DNA from: Candidatus Pacearchaeota archaeon
GTDB taxonomy: Archaea; Nanobdellota; Nanobdellia; Pacearchaeales; GW2011-AR1
NCBI GenBank assembly: GCA_018303895.1
Contig: JAGVXJ010000011.1
Coordinates: forward strand, 1 to 12,142
Direction: 5' to 3'
DNA: 12,142 bases
This document shows positions 7,134 through 12,142 of this stretch, piece after piece. A program made the position numbers and the translations under genes. The stretch's first letter is position 1. The number at the start of each line of letters is the position of its first letter. A model generated the notes under the pieces. That model made no database searches and had not been told where the DNA came from. It worked only from the letters and a program-made list of their open reading frames with translations.

Positions 7134-7817
7134 ATGCCGACGCAAAAAGCAATTATTTTTGATTCAGGTTCGCTGATAAGTATGGCTATGAGCTCGCTTT
7201 ACGATGAGATAATCAGTCTCAAGAAAAGTTTTGGTGGAAAATTTCTCATAACCAAAGAAGTAAGAGAAGAGATAATTGACAAACCAATTACTATGAAAAG
7301 ATTTGCACTTGAAGCAATGAAACTTAAAGAATTAATTAACAAAGGAATTCTTGAACTGCCAGAATCCATAGGAGTTTCCGAAAAAGAAATATCTCAATCG
7401 ATGTTAGAACTTATGGAATTAGCAAATAACTCTTTTGTTGGGGACAAAGTTCCGATAAAACTAATTGACTTGGGTGAAACTTCTTGTGTTGCATTAAGCA
7501 AATTTCTTTCGGAAAAGGGGATTCAGAATATTCTTGTCGTCGATGAAAGAACTTTAAGATTATTAATTGAAGACCCACCACTTCTAAAAAAAATATTTCA
7601 AAAAAGACTGAAAGCAAAAATAAATTTTATTCCTGAAAAGTTAAAGACATTCAAGGGAATAAAAGTAATTCGCTCAACAGAATTAGTCTATATTGCCTAC
7701 AAAAAAGGACTTATTCAAATAAAAGAAAAAAATCTTTTAGATGCTCTGCTTTATTCTTTGAAATTTAGCGGATGCGCAATAACCGACGAAGAAATTGAAG
7801 AAATAGAGAAATTATAA
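7134..7817 (+). CDS. PIN-domain protein (putative ribonuclease)
   Basis: A 227-aa protein with a PIN-like nuclease layout. The first strand is AIIFDSGSLI with Asp10, a second acidic site is in DLGETSCVALS (Glu115), and the third is in ILVVDERTLR (Asp137), followed by a C-terminal segment LLDALLYSLKFSG and ITDEEIEEI. The Asp-Glu-Asp spacing is what metal-dependent PIN RNases use. At 227 aa it is longer than VapC toxins (about 130 aa), with an inserted helical region at 45-100 and a tail, so it is more likely a housekeeping or regulatory RNase than a simple toxin. It starts one base after the previous stop with no clear ribosome site, so translation probably depends on the upstream gene. Its stop abuts the stop of the convergent small basic gene. 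Confidence 0.8.
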   Translation: MPTQKAIIFDSGSLISMAMSSLYDEIISLKKSFGGKFLITKEVREEIIDKPITMKRFALEAMKLKELINKGILELPESIGVSEKEISQSMLELMELANNSFVGDKVPIKLIDLGETSCVALSKFLSEKGIQNILVVDERTLRLLIEDPPLLKKIFQKRLKAKINFIPEKLKTFKGIKVIRSTELVYIAYKKGLIQIKEKNLLDALLYSLKFSGCAITDEEIEEIEKL

Positions 7818-7973
7818 TTACTTCCTTTTCTTTATCTTTTTTAACTTTCTTGCTTTTGCTAACTTGATTAATTTTTTTACTTTAGAATTTTTGCCTTTTC
7901 CGCTAGGAGTTCTCCCACATGTTATTTTGTTTCTTTTTGCTTGCTTCTTAGGTATCCCTTTCTTTTTTTTCAT
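7818..7973 (-). CDS. 51-aa very basic small protein, probable nucleic-acid binder
   Basis: Starts MKKKKGIPKKQAKRNK, contains ITCGRTPSGKGKNSK, and ends in a run of Lys/Arg-rich helix (LIKLAKARKLKKIKKRK). Nearly half the residues are Lys or Arg. The mixed Gly/Pro/Thr/Cys segment argues against a mere A-rich stretch. Its stop codon directly abuts the PIN gene's stop (7817/7818). It has no TATA box or Shine-Dalgarno of its own at the expected distance. The nearest promoter on this strand is that of the structured RNA just upstream, whose closing helix ends 15 bases before this ATG, so the two are probably on one transcript. A role as an RNA-binding or ribosome-associated protein is inference from charge. 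Confidence 0.65.
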   Translation of the reverse strand: MKKKKGIPKKQAKRNKITCGRTPSGKGKNSKVKKLIKLAKARKLKKIKKRK

Positions 7974-7985
7974 TTTGTCAGTATA

Positions 7986-8202
7986 GTGCTGATAGCGGGC
8001 TCGGTGATAGAGTTCCTCAAACAGCGCTAATCAATCTTAACCTATTAGCATGTTTTCAAGGTTATCTCTTTCGTTCCATAGAGAAGCTTAACAAGTGCAG
8101 ATTCCATATGATGAGTTATAGCCCGTTCATCATATTAATAGCTGAGCACTTGACAGAGGCTGTATGGCAACATCCTTTCCAGGACAACCGCACCTATCAG
8201 CA
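7986..8202 (-). ncRNA. Structured RNA of about 215 nt, unidentified class (or structured 5' leader)
   Basis: No long frame fits here. By my count the segment 7988-8201 is about 43% GC, well above its flanks. A perfect 8-bp terminal helix pairs GCTGATAG with CTATCAGC (7988-7995 with 8194-8201). Inside are hairpins 8026-8031/8044-8049, a 9-bp stem with a 4-nt bulge (8061-8069/8080-8092), 8093-8098/8146-8151, a 9-bp stem 8106-8114/8127-8135, a TCCT/AGGA tetraloop hairpin 8173-8184, and a possible multiloop helix 8021-8025/8159-8163. CGGGCT (7996-8001) can pair with the loop 8120-8125 as a pseudoknot. Strand is chosen from the minus-strand TATA box at 8221-8228, which puts the 5' end at about 8201, exactly at the terminal helix. 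I could not match it to RNase P, SRP or tRNA. Confidence 0.65.
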
Positions 8203-8220
8203 AGTTTACTTTATTTTAAT

Positions 8221-8228
8221 ATTATAAA
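8221..8228 (-). promoter_or_regulatory. TATA box for the structured RNA
   Basis: Reads TTTATAAT on the minus strand. Its centre lies 24 to 25 bases from 8201, the first base of the RNA's terminal helix. No comparable element lies upstream of the opposite end for plus-strand transcription, so this decides the strand of the RNA. Confidence 0.65.
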
Positions 8229-8307
8229 AATTTTTCTAACCCCTTTAAAGTAGCAAAACATCGTCGAGAAATCATATTTTAATACATTATACATCTTGTC
8301 AAAATAG

Positions 8308-8317
8308 TTTATAAATT
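8308..8317 (+). promoter_or_regulatory. TATA box of the 79-aa gene
   Basis: TTTATAAATT predicts a transcription start at about 8337, leaving a leader of roughly 60 bases before the TTG start at 8397. This is longer than at the leaderless genes nearby. Confidence 0.55.
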
Positions 8318-8373
8318 TTTAGATTGTTTTTTGATTTAATTATTTCGAAAGAATATTCTCTTAATCGAAAATA

Positions 8374-8400
8374 ATGCTCCCACGGGAAATACTCCTTTGA
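8374..8400 (+). promoter_or_regulatory. Possible 8-codon leader ORF overlapping the TTG start
   Basis: ATG at 8374 opens MLPREILL and stops at TGA (8398-8400), overlapping the TTG start codon of the following gene as TTGA. It may couple translation into the weak TTG start. Alternatively it reflects a frameshift or a start codon I cannot identify: the frame of the following gene is open upstream to 8340 and reads NAPTGNTPL just before the TTG. Confidence 0.3.
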
Positions 8401-8636
8401 GAGTTAATGAAGAACTGACTAAATTATTCAAAATTAAAAAACTGGATTTATTTTTAGACTATTTTAATCGTGGAAGAAAAGAGGCACCTTGGCTTAAAAT
8501 TCCTTTTTGGAGAAATAAAAAAAGACTTCAAAAATTTGGTAAGATTTACGAAGCTGAAAAAACCAAAGTATCAGAAAGAGAAAGAAAGGAATTAATCAAA
8601 GAATTTGTTCAAAAGTTACAAACCAAAAATTTCTAA
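8397..8636 (+). CDS. Small basic helical protein, unknown function
   Basis: A 79-aa protein, not recognised. It is charged and helical: an N-terminal helix (VNEELTKLFKI), then LDLFLDYFNRGRKEAPWLKIPFWRN with conserved-looking aromatic and proline residues, and a C-terminal helix with Lys/Glu alternation (KTKVSERERKELIKEFVQKLQ). The only standard start is TTG at 8397, with no ribosome site. The frame continues upstream without stop to 8340 and looks protein-like (ENNAPTGNTPL), so the true N-terminus may be some residues earlier with a non-standard start or a sequence error. It has its own TATA box and ends a few bases before the promoter of the YkuD gene. There is no signal peptide or membrane helix, so it is probably cytosolic. 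Confidence 0.7.
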   Translation: MRVNEELTKLFKIKKLDLFLDYFNRGRKEAPWLKIPFWRNKKRLQKFGKIYEAEKTKVSERERKELIKEFVQKLQTKNF

Positions 8637-8638
8637 AG

Positions 8639-8647
8639 TTTTATAAA
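8639..8647 (+). promoter_or_regulatory. TATA box of the YkuD gene
   Basis: TTTTATAAA is centred about 25 bases before the ATG at 8669, so the mRNA should begin at or next to the start codon (leaderless). Confidence 0.7.
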
Positions 8648-8668
8648 ACCAACCTAGATAAAACGAGT

Positions 8669-9424
8669 ATGATTAAAAAATATTTGGCAATTACTTTGTT
8701 TTCTTTAATAGGAATTTTGCCCCCATCAAAGATAGTTCAGGAAAATTTTTCTCAGCCAAAAAAATCTGGTTTGGAAATAAAGTTTGAATCTCTTGATGAA
8801 AGATACCATGCAAACATTGGAGATTATTTGGTGTTCACAGGACAGATTAAAAATGCAATTGAAACTTCAAGAAAAAATAAATCTCCCTTAATCATCGTCG
8901 ATAAATCCGAGTATAAACTTCAAGTTTATAATTCCGGAAAACTAACTGATTCTTTTCCAATTGAACTTGGAGCTAATCCTTTCGACGACAAAACAAAAGA
9001 ATGGGATGGTTGCACGCCAGAAGGATTTTATGAAATTTCATCTAAAAAGTCGGGGAAAGCTACTGCTTTTTACAAAGCATTATTGATTAATTATCCTAAC
9101 GAAGAAGATAAAATTAAATTTGAAAAACTAAAGTTAGAAGGAAAAATCAAGAAAAAAGAATTAATCGGGGGCGATATAGAAATTCATGGATATGGTTCAG
9201 GATTTGCTGGGAATAAAGAAGGATATAATTGGACTGCCGGTTGTATTACACTCTCAAACGATAAGATGGATTTACTTTTCTCAAAAATAGACGAGGGAAC
9301 TAAAATTTTAATTGTAAAATACAAAACAGAATTAATTTCGGATTTTAATCTTTCCAGTTCGCATATTCCCTCTCACAAATATTCTCCATATTATTTGGAT
9401 CGTAATCAACATCTCCAGGAATGA
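8669..9424 (+). CDS. Secreted L,D-transpeptidase-fold (YkuD/ErfK) protein
   Basis: A 251-aa protein of the YkuD family, whose bacterial members form 3-3 peptidoglycan cross-links through an acyl-enzyme on cysteine. Residues 1-20 are a signal peptide or anchor (hydrophobic ITLFSLIGIL). The domain starts at about 73 (SPLIIVDKSEYKLQVYNSG) with the usual strands and GCTPEGFYEI at 114-123. The catalytic signature is present: His173 in EIHGYG and Cys192 in NWTAGCITLSN. The fold ends near 218, and the last 33 residues are polar and lie over the antisense of the convergent gene, so they are probably a non-essential extension. Archaea lack bacterial peptidoglycan, so the substrate is unclear: the organism's own pseudomurein-like or protein surface, or another cell's wall. 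The promoter points to its own leaderless transcript. Confidence 0.9.
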   Translation: MIKKYLAITLFSLIGILPPSKIVQENFSQPKKSGLEIKFESLDERYHANIGDYLVFTGQIKNAIETSRKNKSPLIIVDKSEYKLQVYNSGKLTDSFPIELGANPFDDKTKEWDGCTPEGFYEISSKKSGKATAFYKALLINYPNEEDKIKFEKLKLEGKIKKKELIGGDIEIHGYGSGFAGNKEGYNWTAGCITLSNDKMDLLFSKIDEGTKILIVKYKTELISDFNLSSSHIPSHKYSPYYLDRNQHLQE

Positions 9425-10229
9425 CTAATTTTTCTAGTTCTTCTCTCAACGATTTCGGTGCAGAATTAAGAATGTCTGCTCTTACTGCTTTCCAATTAGA
9501 CCCTTGTGTTTTCCTAAGGGAATCTATAATTGCAAGAAGAACAGTATTATTAGTTTCAGTTCCTCTTCTGTCGGTTGTAAAAATAACCGGCCTATTTTCC
9601 ATAGGAATAATTGCGTTATTATTTTTCGGATCCACAAAACAAACAAAATTAAAAGTTAAGCATCCACCAAGAACAACTAATGAATTTTCTTCCAGATTAT
9701 TTTTAACTTTCCCGTACAATTCTTCCATACGCTCACCATGTCCTCTAATCTGAACAATATCATACTTCTTTTCAGGAATTTTTTCTTTTCCCATGTCGAT
9801 AACTTCAATTACAGATTCTTCTAACTTGCCATTATTGAAATTTGGCACAATAATTTTTTCTCCTTTTTCTAAATTAGTTAAATCATATTTGGTCTTCCCA
9901 TTATCATTTCGAATAAATGCTTTAAGTTCTTCTGCTCTTCCATAATTTTGATTTTGAAAATTTAAATTTTCTAAAAAAGAAATCCTTTCGCCTTTATCAC
10001 AATAAACCAAAATATTTTTATCACTGAATTTGTCCGGACTTTCAAATGGTTCATAAATTGCTGGTTGTTCTATAGACTCGGGTTGTTTCTCTCTTCGAAG
10101 TCCAAAGTATAATCCTAAAGCTAAAGGAACTGTGGCTGCTAAACCAACTAAAGCTCCAACTATTCTTTTTCCTTTTTCTTTTATTTTTCTATTTTTTTCC
10201 AGAAATAAATATCTTCCATTAGCATTCAT
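9345..10229 (-). CDS. Membrane-anchored protein with possible clan CD (caspase-like) His/Cys dyad
   Basis: 294 aa, unknown family. An N-terminal basic stretch (KNRKIKEKGKR) is followed by a hydrophobic helix at about 23-44 (IVGALVGLAATVPLALGLYFG), so it is likely a single-pass membrane protein with the main domain outside. Residues 158-164 (IVQIRGHG, His164) and 184-190 (LVVLGGC, Cys190) show the strand-HG and strand-GC pattern of caspase/CHAT/gingipain-type (clan CD) cysteine peptidases. The spacing of 26 residues is short but compatible. Later segments RPVIFTTDRRGTETNN and VLLAIIDSL fit further strands and helices of such a fold. This call rests on two motifs only. Promoter TTAAATA at 10251-10257 places transcription at the ATG. 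Its 3' end overlaps the convergent YkuD gene by 80 bp. Confidence 0.8.
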   Translation of the reverse strand: MNANGRYLFLEKNRKIKEKGKRIVGALVGLAATVPLALGLYFGLRREKQPESIEQPAIYEPFESPDKFSDKNILVYCDKGERISFLENLNFQNQNYGRAEELKAFIRNDNGKTKYDLTNLEKGEKIIVPNFNNGKLEESVIEVIDMGKEKIPEKKYDIVQIRGHGERMEELYGKVKNNLEENSLVVLGGCLTFNFVCFVDPKNNNAIIPMENRPVIFTTDRRGTETNNTVLLAIIDSLRKTQGSNWKAVRADILNSAPKSLREELEKLVIPGDVDYDPNNMENICEREYANWKD

Positions 10230-10250
10230 ATTTTCCCGTCGATATTTGAC

Positions 10251-10257
10251 TATTTAA
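10251..10257 (-). promoter_or_regulatory. TATA box of the clan CD-like gene
   Basis: TTAAATA on the minus strand, centred 25 bases before the A of the ATG at 10229, indicating a leaderless mRNA. Confidence 0.6.
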
Positions 10258-10343
10258 GGTTTTCCACAAAGATGTATTGTTAATTCTCCAGACCTTACTT
10301 AATAAAAATAAATCTAACTTTTAACAAAAATTTCTTCTAAAAC

Positions 10344-10350
10344 TTTATAA
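10344..10350 (+). promoter_or_regulatory. TATA box of the FKBP gene
   Basis: TTTATAA centred 26 bases before the ATG at 10373; leaderless start expected. Confidence 0.7.
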
Positions 10351-10372
10351 ACTCCAATTTTCTAAAACTAAA

Positions 10373-10810
10373 ATGATAAAATCAGGACATAAAGTAACTT
10401 TAGACTATGAAGGAAAGTTGGAAACTGGAGAGGTTTTTGATTCTTCGCAACGAGGAGGACAATCTCACCCATTAACTTTTACCATCGGAGAAAATAAAGT
10501 TATTCCTGGATTTGAAAAAGCAGTTCTTGGAATGAAAGTCGACGAGGAAAAAGAATTTTCAATTAATCCTGAAGATGCTTATGGACACAGAAACGAACAA
10601 CTTGTTCAAGAAATTCCGAGAAAAGCTTTGCCACCTACACCTCCAGGAATGGAAATTAAAGCAGGTATGACTTTGATGATGCGAACTCCTCAAGGAGATT
10701 TGCCAGTAAGAATCGCTGAAGTGAAAGAAGAAACTGTAGCTCTTGACTTAAATCATCCGCTTGCCGGTAAAAAATTAATTTTCAAGATAAAAATTGTTAA
10801 TGTTGAATAA
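10373..10810 (+). CDS. FKBP-type peptidyl-prolyl isomerase, SlyD-like
   Basis: A 145-aa cytosolic protein that isomerises prolyl bonds and acts as a folding chaperone. The FKBP core is split in the SlyD way: residues 1-70 (VTLDYEGKLETGEVFDSS, then FTIGENKVIPGFEKAVLGMKV) and about 122-145 (VALDLNHPLAGKKLIFKI). Between them is an insert-in-flap domain at about 71-121 (GHRNEQLVQEIPRKALPP ... GDLPVRIAEV) that binds unfolded substrates. The signature VIPGFEKAVLGMKVDEEKEF and the terminal LNHPLAGKKL are diagnostic. There is no signal peptide and no His-rich metal tail. This is the short archaeal form (about 16 kDa). It is monocistronic by its own TATA box, and the next gene has a separate one. Confidence 0.96.
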   Translation: MIKSGHKVTLDYEGKLETGEVFDSSQRGGQSHPLTFTIGENKVIPGFEKAVLGMKVDEEKEFSINPEDAYGHRNEQLVQEIPRKALPPTPPGMEIKAGMTLMMRTPQGDLPVRIAEVKEETVALDLNHPLAGKKLIFKIKIVNVE

Positions 10811-10837
10811 AATTTTCTGAAATTTAACAATATTTTC

Positions 10838-10848
10838 TTTAATTAAAT
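10838..10848 (+). promoter_or_regulatory. TATA-like element of the 240-aa gene
   Basis: TTTAATTAAAT, centred roughly 24 bases before the ATG at 10866, consistent with a leaderless start. The consensus match is moderate. Confidence 0.5.
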
Positions 10849-10865
10849 CTTTTCTAAAAATTAAT

Positions 10866-11588
10866 ATGATAACTCATCCAAGCTCATTTTGTAATGTAGA
10901 CAATCCTTGTAGTTTTGACTATACTCAAATTGAATATTTTTCTTCCAACGAAATCTTGCAAGGTGTTTATAGAAAAATAAATTCAGTTAAAGGGCGAGGA
11001 TTATTTGTTATTGGTGGATTTGACCAGGTAGCATCTTTAATTGCCAGTTCTGATTTAGAAAAATGTTTACTCTTTGACGTACGCGAAGAAGTTATTAGAT
11101 ATGCAAAGTTTAGAATGCATTTAACGGGAGTTTTTCAAAATTCGAAAGATTACTTTGATTGTATCAACTCTAGCCAAAGTAGTTTTTTGTTTAGAAGCTT
11201 TATTAGAGAAAATCCAGACAATTGGCTCTCCAGCGAGGAGAAATATCAAAAAGTGCAGAAAATTTTTTCAGAGGGTAAAGTGAATTTTATTAACCTTAAT
11301 TTATTTCAGGAAATAGATTCACTTGAAGAAGAGTACTCCCTCGTTTATTTGTCAAACATTCATGAATGGGTTTCAAAAACCAGTGGGAGTCGTCTTTTCG
11401 ATTTGTATTTAGATAATTTAAAAAAAATTAAAATAAATGACTTGACTAAATGGGTTTTTACTAACACTCAAACAAGACAAGGAGAAATTCACGTCGGTAA
11501 AATAAACAACAGGCTCATCACTCAATTATTCAATAACTTACTCTATGTCGAAAATCTTTGTGCAAGCAGAGACAACGGAGCACCATAA
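10866..11588 (+). CDS. Unknown Rossmann-like protein, possibly methyltransferase-related
   Basis: 240 aa, not confidently assigned. Residues 45-52 (GLFVIGGF) followed by QVASLIAS and then LEKCLLFDVREEVIRYAKFRM (65-84) look like the first beta-alpha-beta of a class I SAM methyltransferase, with Asp71 as the acidic residue after the second strand. The glycine motif (VIGGFDQ) is weaker than the usual GxGxG. Residues 157-169 (YSLVYLSNIHEWV) resemble the motif IV strand seen in DUF3419/LIC_10091-like proteins, and KWVFTNTQ at 195 the next strand. The middle part (95-135) has no parallel I can name. It has no signal peptide or membrane helix. It ends just before a run of six T, a possible terminator. 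It may bind SAM or a nucleotide; the reaction is unknown. Confidence 0.75.
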   Translation: MITHPSSFCNVDNPCSFDYTQIEYFSSNEILQGVYRKINSVKGRGLFVIGGFDQVASLIASSDLEKCLLFDVREEVIRYAKFRMHLTGVFQNSKDYFDCINSSQSSFLFRSFIRENPDNWLSSEEKYQKVQKIFSEGKVNFINLNLFQEIDSLEEEYSLVYLSNIHEWVSKTSGSRLFDLYLDNLKKIKINDLTKWVFTNTQTRQGEIHVGKINNRLITQLFNNLLYVENLCASRDNGAP

Positions 11589-11589
11589 C

Positions 11590-11596
11590 TTTTTTA
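11590..11596 (+). terminator. T-run after the 240-aa gene
   Basis: CTTTTTT directly follows the stop codon. Archaeal transcription often ends at such U-runs without a hairpin. The remaining bases up to the DoxX ribosome site hold no gene; they include an AT-rich TTATTAAATT near 11649 that could be the DoxX promoter. Confidence 0.4.
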
Positions 11597-11700
11597 AACC
11601 ATTCCTTCCTTGAGCTATTGCACACTATTTCTTTAGACGAGTTTGAGTTATTAAATTTTTTAGAGTTTATTGATTAGTCGTGCATGAATTAAATTAATTT

Positions 11701-11706
11701 GGAGGT
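11701..11706 (+). promoter_or_regulatory. Strong Shine-Dalgarno of the DoxX-like gene
   Basis: GGAGGT, three bases before the ATG at 11710. It is the strongest ribosome site among the promoter-proximal genes here, most of which appear leaderless, so this gene's mRNA has a real 5' leader. Confidence 0.75.
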
Positions 11707-11709
11707 AAA

Positions 11710-12084
11710 ATGAAAAACTTGAATATGGTCAATAGAATTTTGCTTGGGTTAGTTATGCTTGTTCCAGGATTGCTAAAATTGCTTGTCGTTGGTCCATCGG
11801 GAGTTGCAAAAATGACTGGAGGAATTTTCCTGTTTTCCTGGGCGCCAATGCTCTGGGCATGGATTCTGATTTTTTCAGAAATTCTTTTTGGTATAGCAAT
11901 TCTTGCAAACTATCAAACAAAATATACTGCCTGGCCACCAGTCGTGATTCTTTCTGTAGCAGTTTTATTTGTTACAGTTAAATGGATGAATCTTGCCGGA
12001 ACATCCTGGTCGAGTGTGCTTCTTCACCTAATCGCTTTGTGGGGATTTGTAATGATTGGTTGTGAAAATTGTAAGAAACACTAA
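11710..12084 (+). CDS. DoxX-like small integral membrane protein
   Basis: A 124-aa protein with four hydrophobic helices, at about residues 8-27 (NRILLGLVMLVPGLLKLLVV), 45-66 (APMLWAWILIFSEILFGIAI), 74-92 (WPPVVILSVAVLFVTVKWM) and 100-118 (SSVLLHLIALWGFVMI). The pattern of an N-terminal RILLGLVMLVPGLLKL, a W-rich second helix with SEILFGIAIL, and a last helix followed by a short tail is typical of the DoxX family, which is linked in some organisms to quinone or thiol redox at the membrane. The C-terminus ends CENCKKH; the two cysteines are placed as in a small redox or metal site, which may be coincidence. The strong Shine-Dalgarno and a T-rich terminator make it look monocistronic. Confidence 0.85.
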   Translation: MKNLNMVNRILLGLVMLVPGLLKLLVVGPSGVAKMTGGIFLFSWAPMLWAWILIFSEILFGIAILANYQTKYTAWPPVVILSVAVLFVTVKWMNLAGTSWSSVLLHLIALWGFVMIGCENCKKH

Positions 12085-12090
12085 ATATAG

Positions 12091-12120
12091 TTAAGTTTTT
12101 ATCTTGTTTTTGTTTTTTAT
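12091..12120 (+). terminator. T-rich terminator after the DoxX-like gene
   Basis: Three successive T-runs (GTTTTTATC, GTTTTTG, TTTTTTATTT) soon after the stop codon form a good archaeal U-run terminator candidate. The same AT-rich stretch may also carry the promoter of the next gene. Confidence 0.5.
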
Positions 12121-12124
12121 TTAT

Positions 12125-12142
12125 ATGAAAAAAATTGTAATT
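12125..12142 (+). CDS. Start of a further gene, cut by the window end
   Basis: An ATG at 12125 opens six codons, MKKIVI, a common N-terminus of cytosolic proteins with a first beta strand. Too little is present to say more, and it may be chance. Confidence 0.3.

Larger units (their letters stand above)
8203..8396. other. Divergent intergenic region between the structured RNA and the 79-aa gene
   Basis: AT-rich stretch holding two promoters on opposite strands: the RNA's TATA box and, at 8308-8317, the TATA box of the 79-aa gene. Together with the RNA, the protein-free stretch runs from 7974 to 8396. I see no further hairpin, repeat or gene in it apart from the short leader frame at 8374-8400. 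Confidence 0.6.

Noticed and set aside
7134..7973. VapBC-type toxin-antitoxin pair of the PIN gene with the small basic gene
   Set aside because: The two genes converge and are not co-transcribed, and the PIN protein is much longer than VapC toxins.
8092..8152. C/D box guide RNA on the plus strand
   Set aside because: ATGATGA (8108-8114) and CTGA (8142-8145) match boxes C and D and sit within a stem, but ATGATGA is part of a perfect 9-bp hairpin, nine bases separate it from the outer stem, and no C'/D' pair is visible.
7986..8202. RNase P RNA or SRP RNA
   Set aside because: The terminal helix and pseudoknot are suggestive, but the conserved RNase P cores (GAGGAAAGUC and ACAGAA) and the SRP helix 8 element (CCGGAAGG with AGCAGC) are absent on both strands. 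A GGAA tetraloop hairpin exists at 8173-8184 but at the wrong place.
8669..9424. Bacterial (CPR) origin of the contig because of YkuD and DoxX
   Set aside because: TATA boxes at a fixed distance before leaderless starts, the PAN/CDC48-like ATPase and the overall gene set fit archaea better; these two families do occur in archaea by transfer. I cannot exclude it without rRNA or ribosomal genes.

Overview
The window looks like DPANN-type archaeal DNA, probably from the Woesearchaeota/Pacearchaeota side of that superphylum. The DNA is AT-rich and genes are packed with ATGA or one-base junctions. Several genes have an archaeal TATA box (TTTATAA/TTTAAATA type) centred about 25 bases upstream of the start codon itself, which implies leaderless mRNAs. 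A PIN-domain protein, a SlyD-like FKBP and an AAA ATPase with a PAN/CDC48-like signature fit this. The taxonomic placement is inference; there is no rRNA gene in the window.

Region 1 (1-5397, minus strand) is one five-gene operon read from one TATA box: an unknown 194-aa protein, a 353-aa helical/coiled-coil protein, an AAA+ ATPase with an OB-like domain, and two paralogous exported proteins with a shared C-terminal membrane module. The last gene runs off the window. I recognise only the ATPase. This is the best candidate for an undescribed machine: an energy-using cytosolic ATPase co-translated with membrane-anchored partners.

Region 2 (5440-7817, plus strand) is a coupled operon: a helical protein with an HTH-like tail, a 23-codon mini-ORF that copies the end of that gene, a SAM methyltransferase, a small membrane protein resembling the CBU_0592 family, and a PIN-domain protein. 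A 34-bp direct repeat marks the junction before the methyltransferase.

Region 3 (7818-8400) holds a 51-aa very basic protein on the minus strand. Directly upstream of it lies a GC-richer segment of about 215 nt that folds well, with its own TATA box at the right distance. I interpret it as a structured noncoding RNA or a structured 5' leader; I could not match it to RNase P, SRP, tRNA, C/D or H/ACA RNA.

Region 4 (8308-10257) has a 79-aa protein with an uncertain start, a secreted L,D-transpeptidase-fold (YkuD) protein, and a convergent membrane-anchored protein with a possible His/Cys clan CD peptidase dyad. The last two overlap by 80 bp at their 3' ends.

Region 5 (10344-12142, plus strand) has three genes with separate upstream signals: a SlyD-like FKBP peptidyl-prolyl isomerase, an unknown Rossmann-like protein, and a DoxX-like membrane protein with a strong Shine-Dalgarno. 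The first six codons of another gene follow at the edge.
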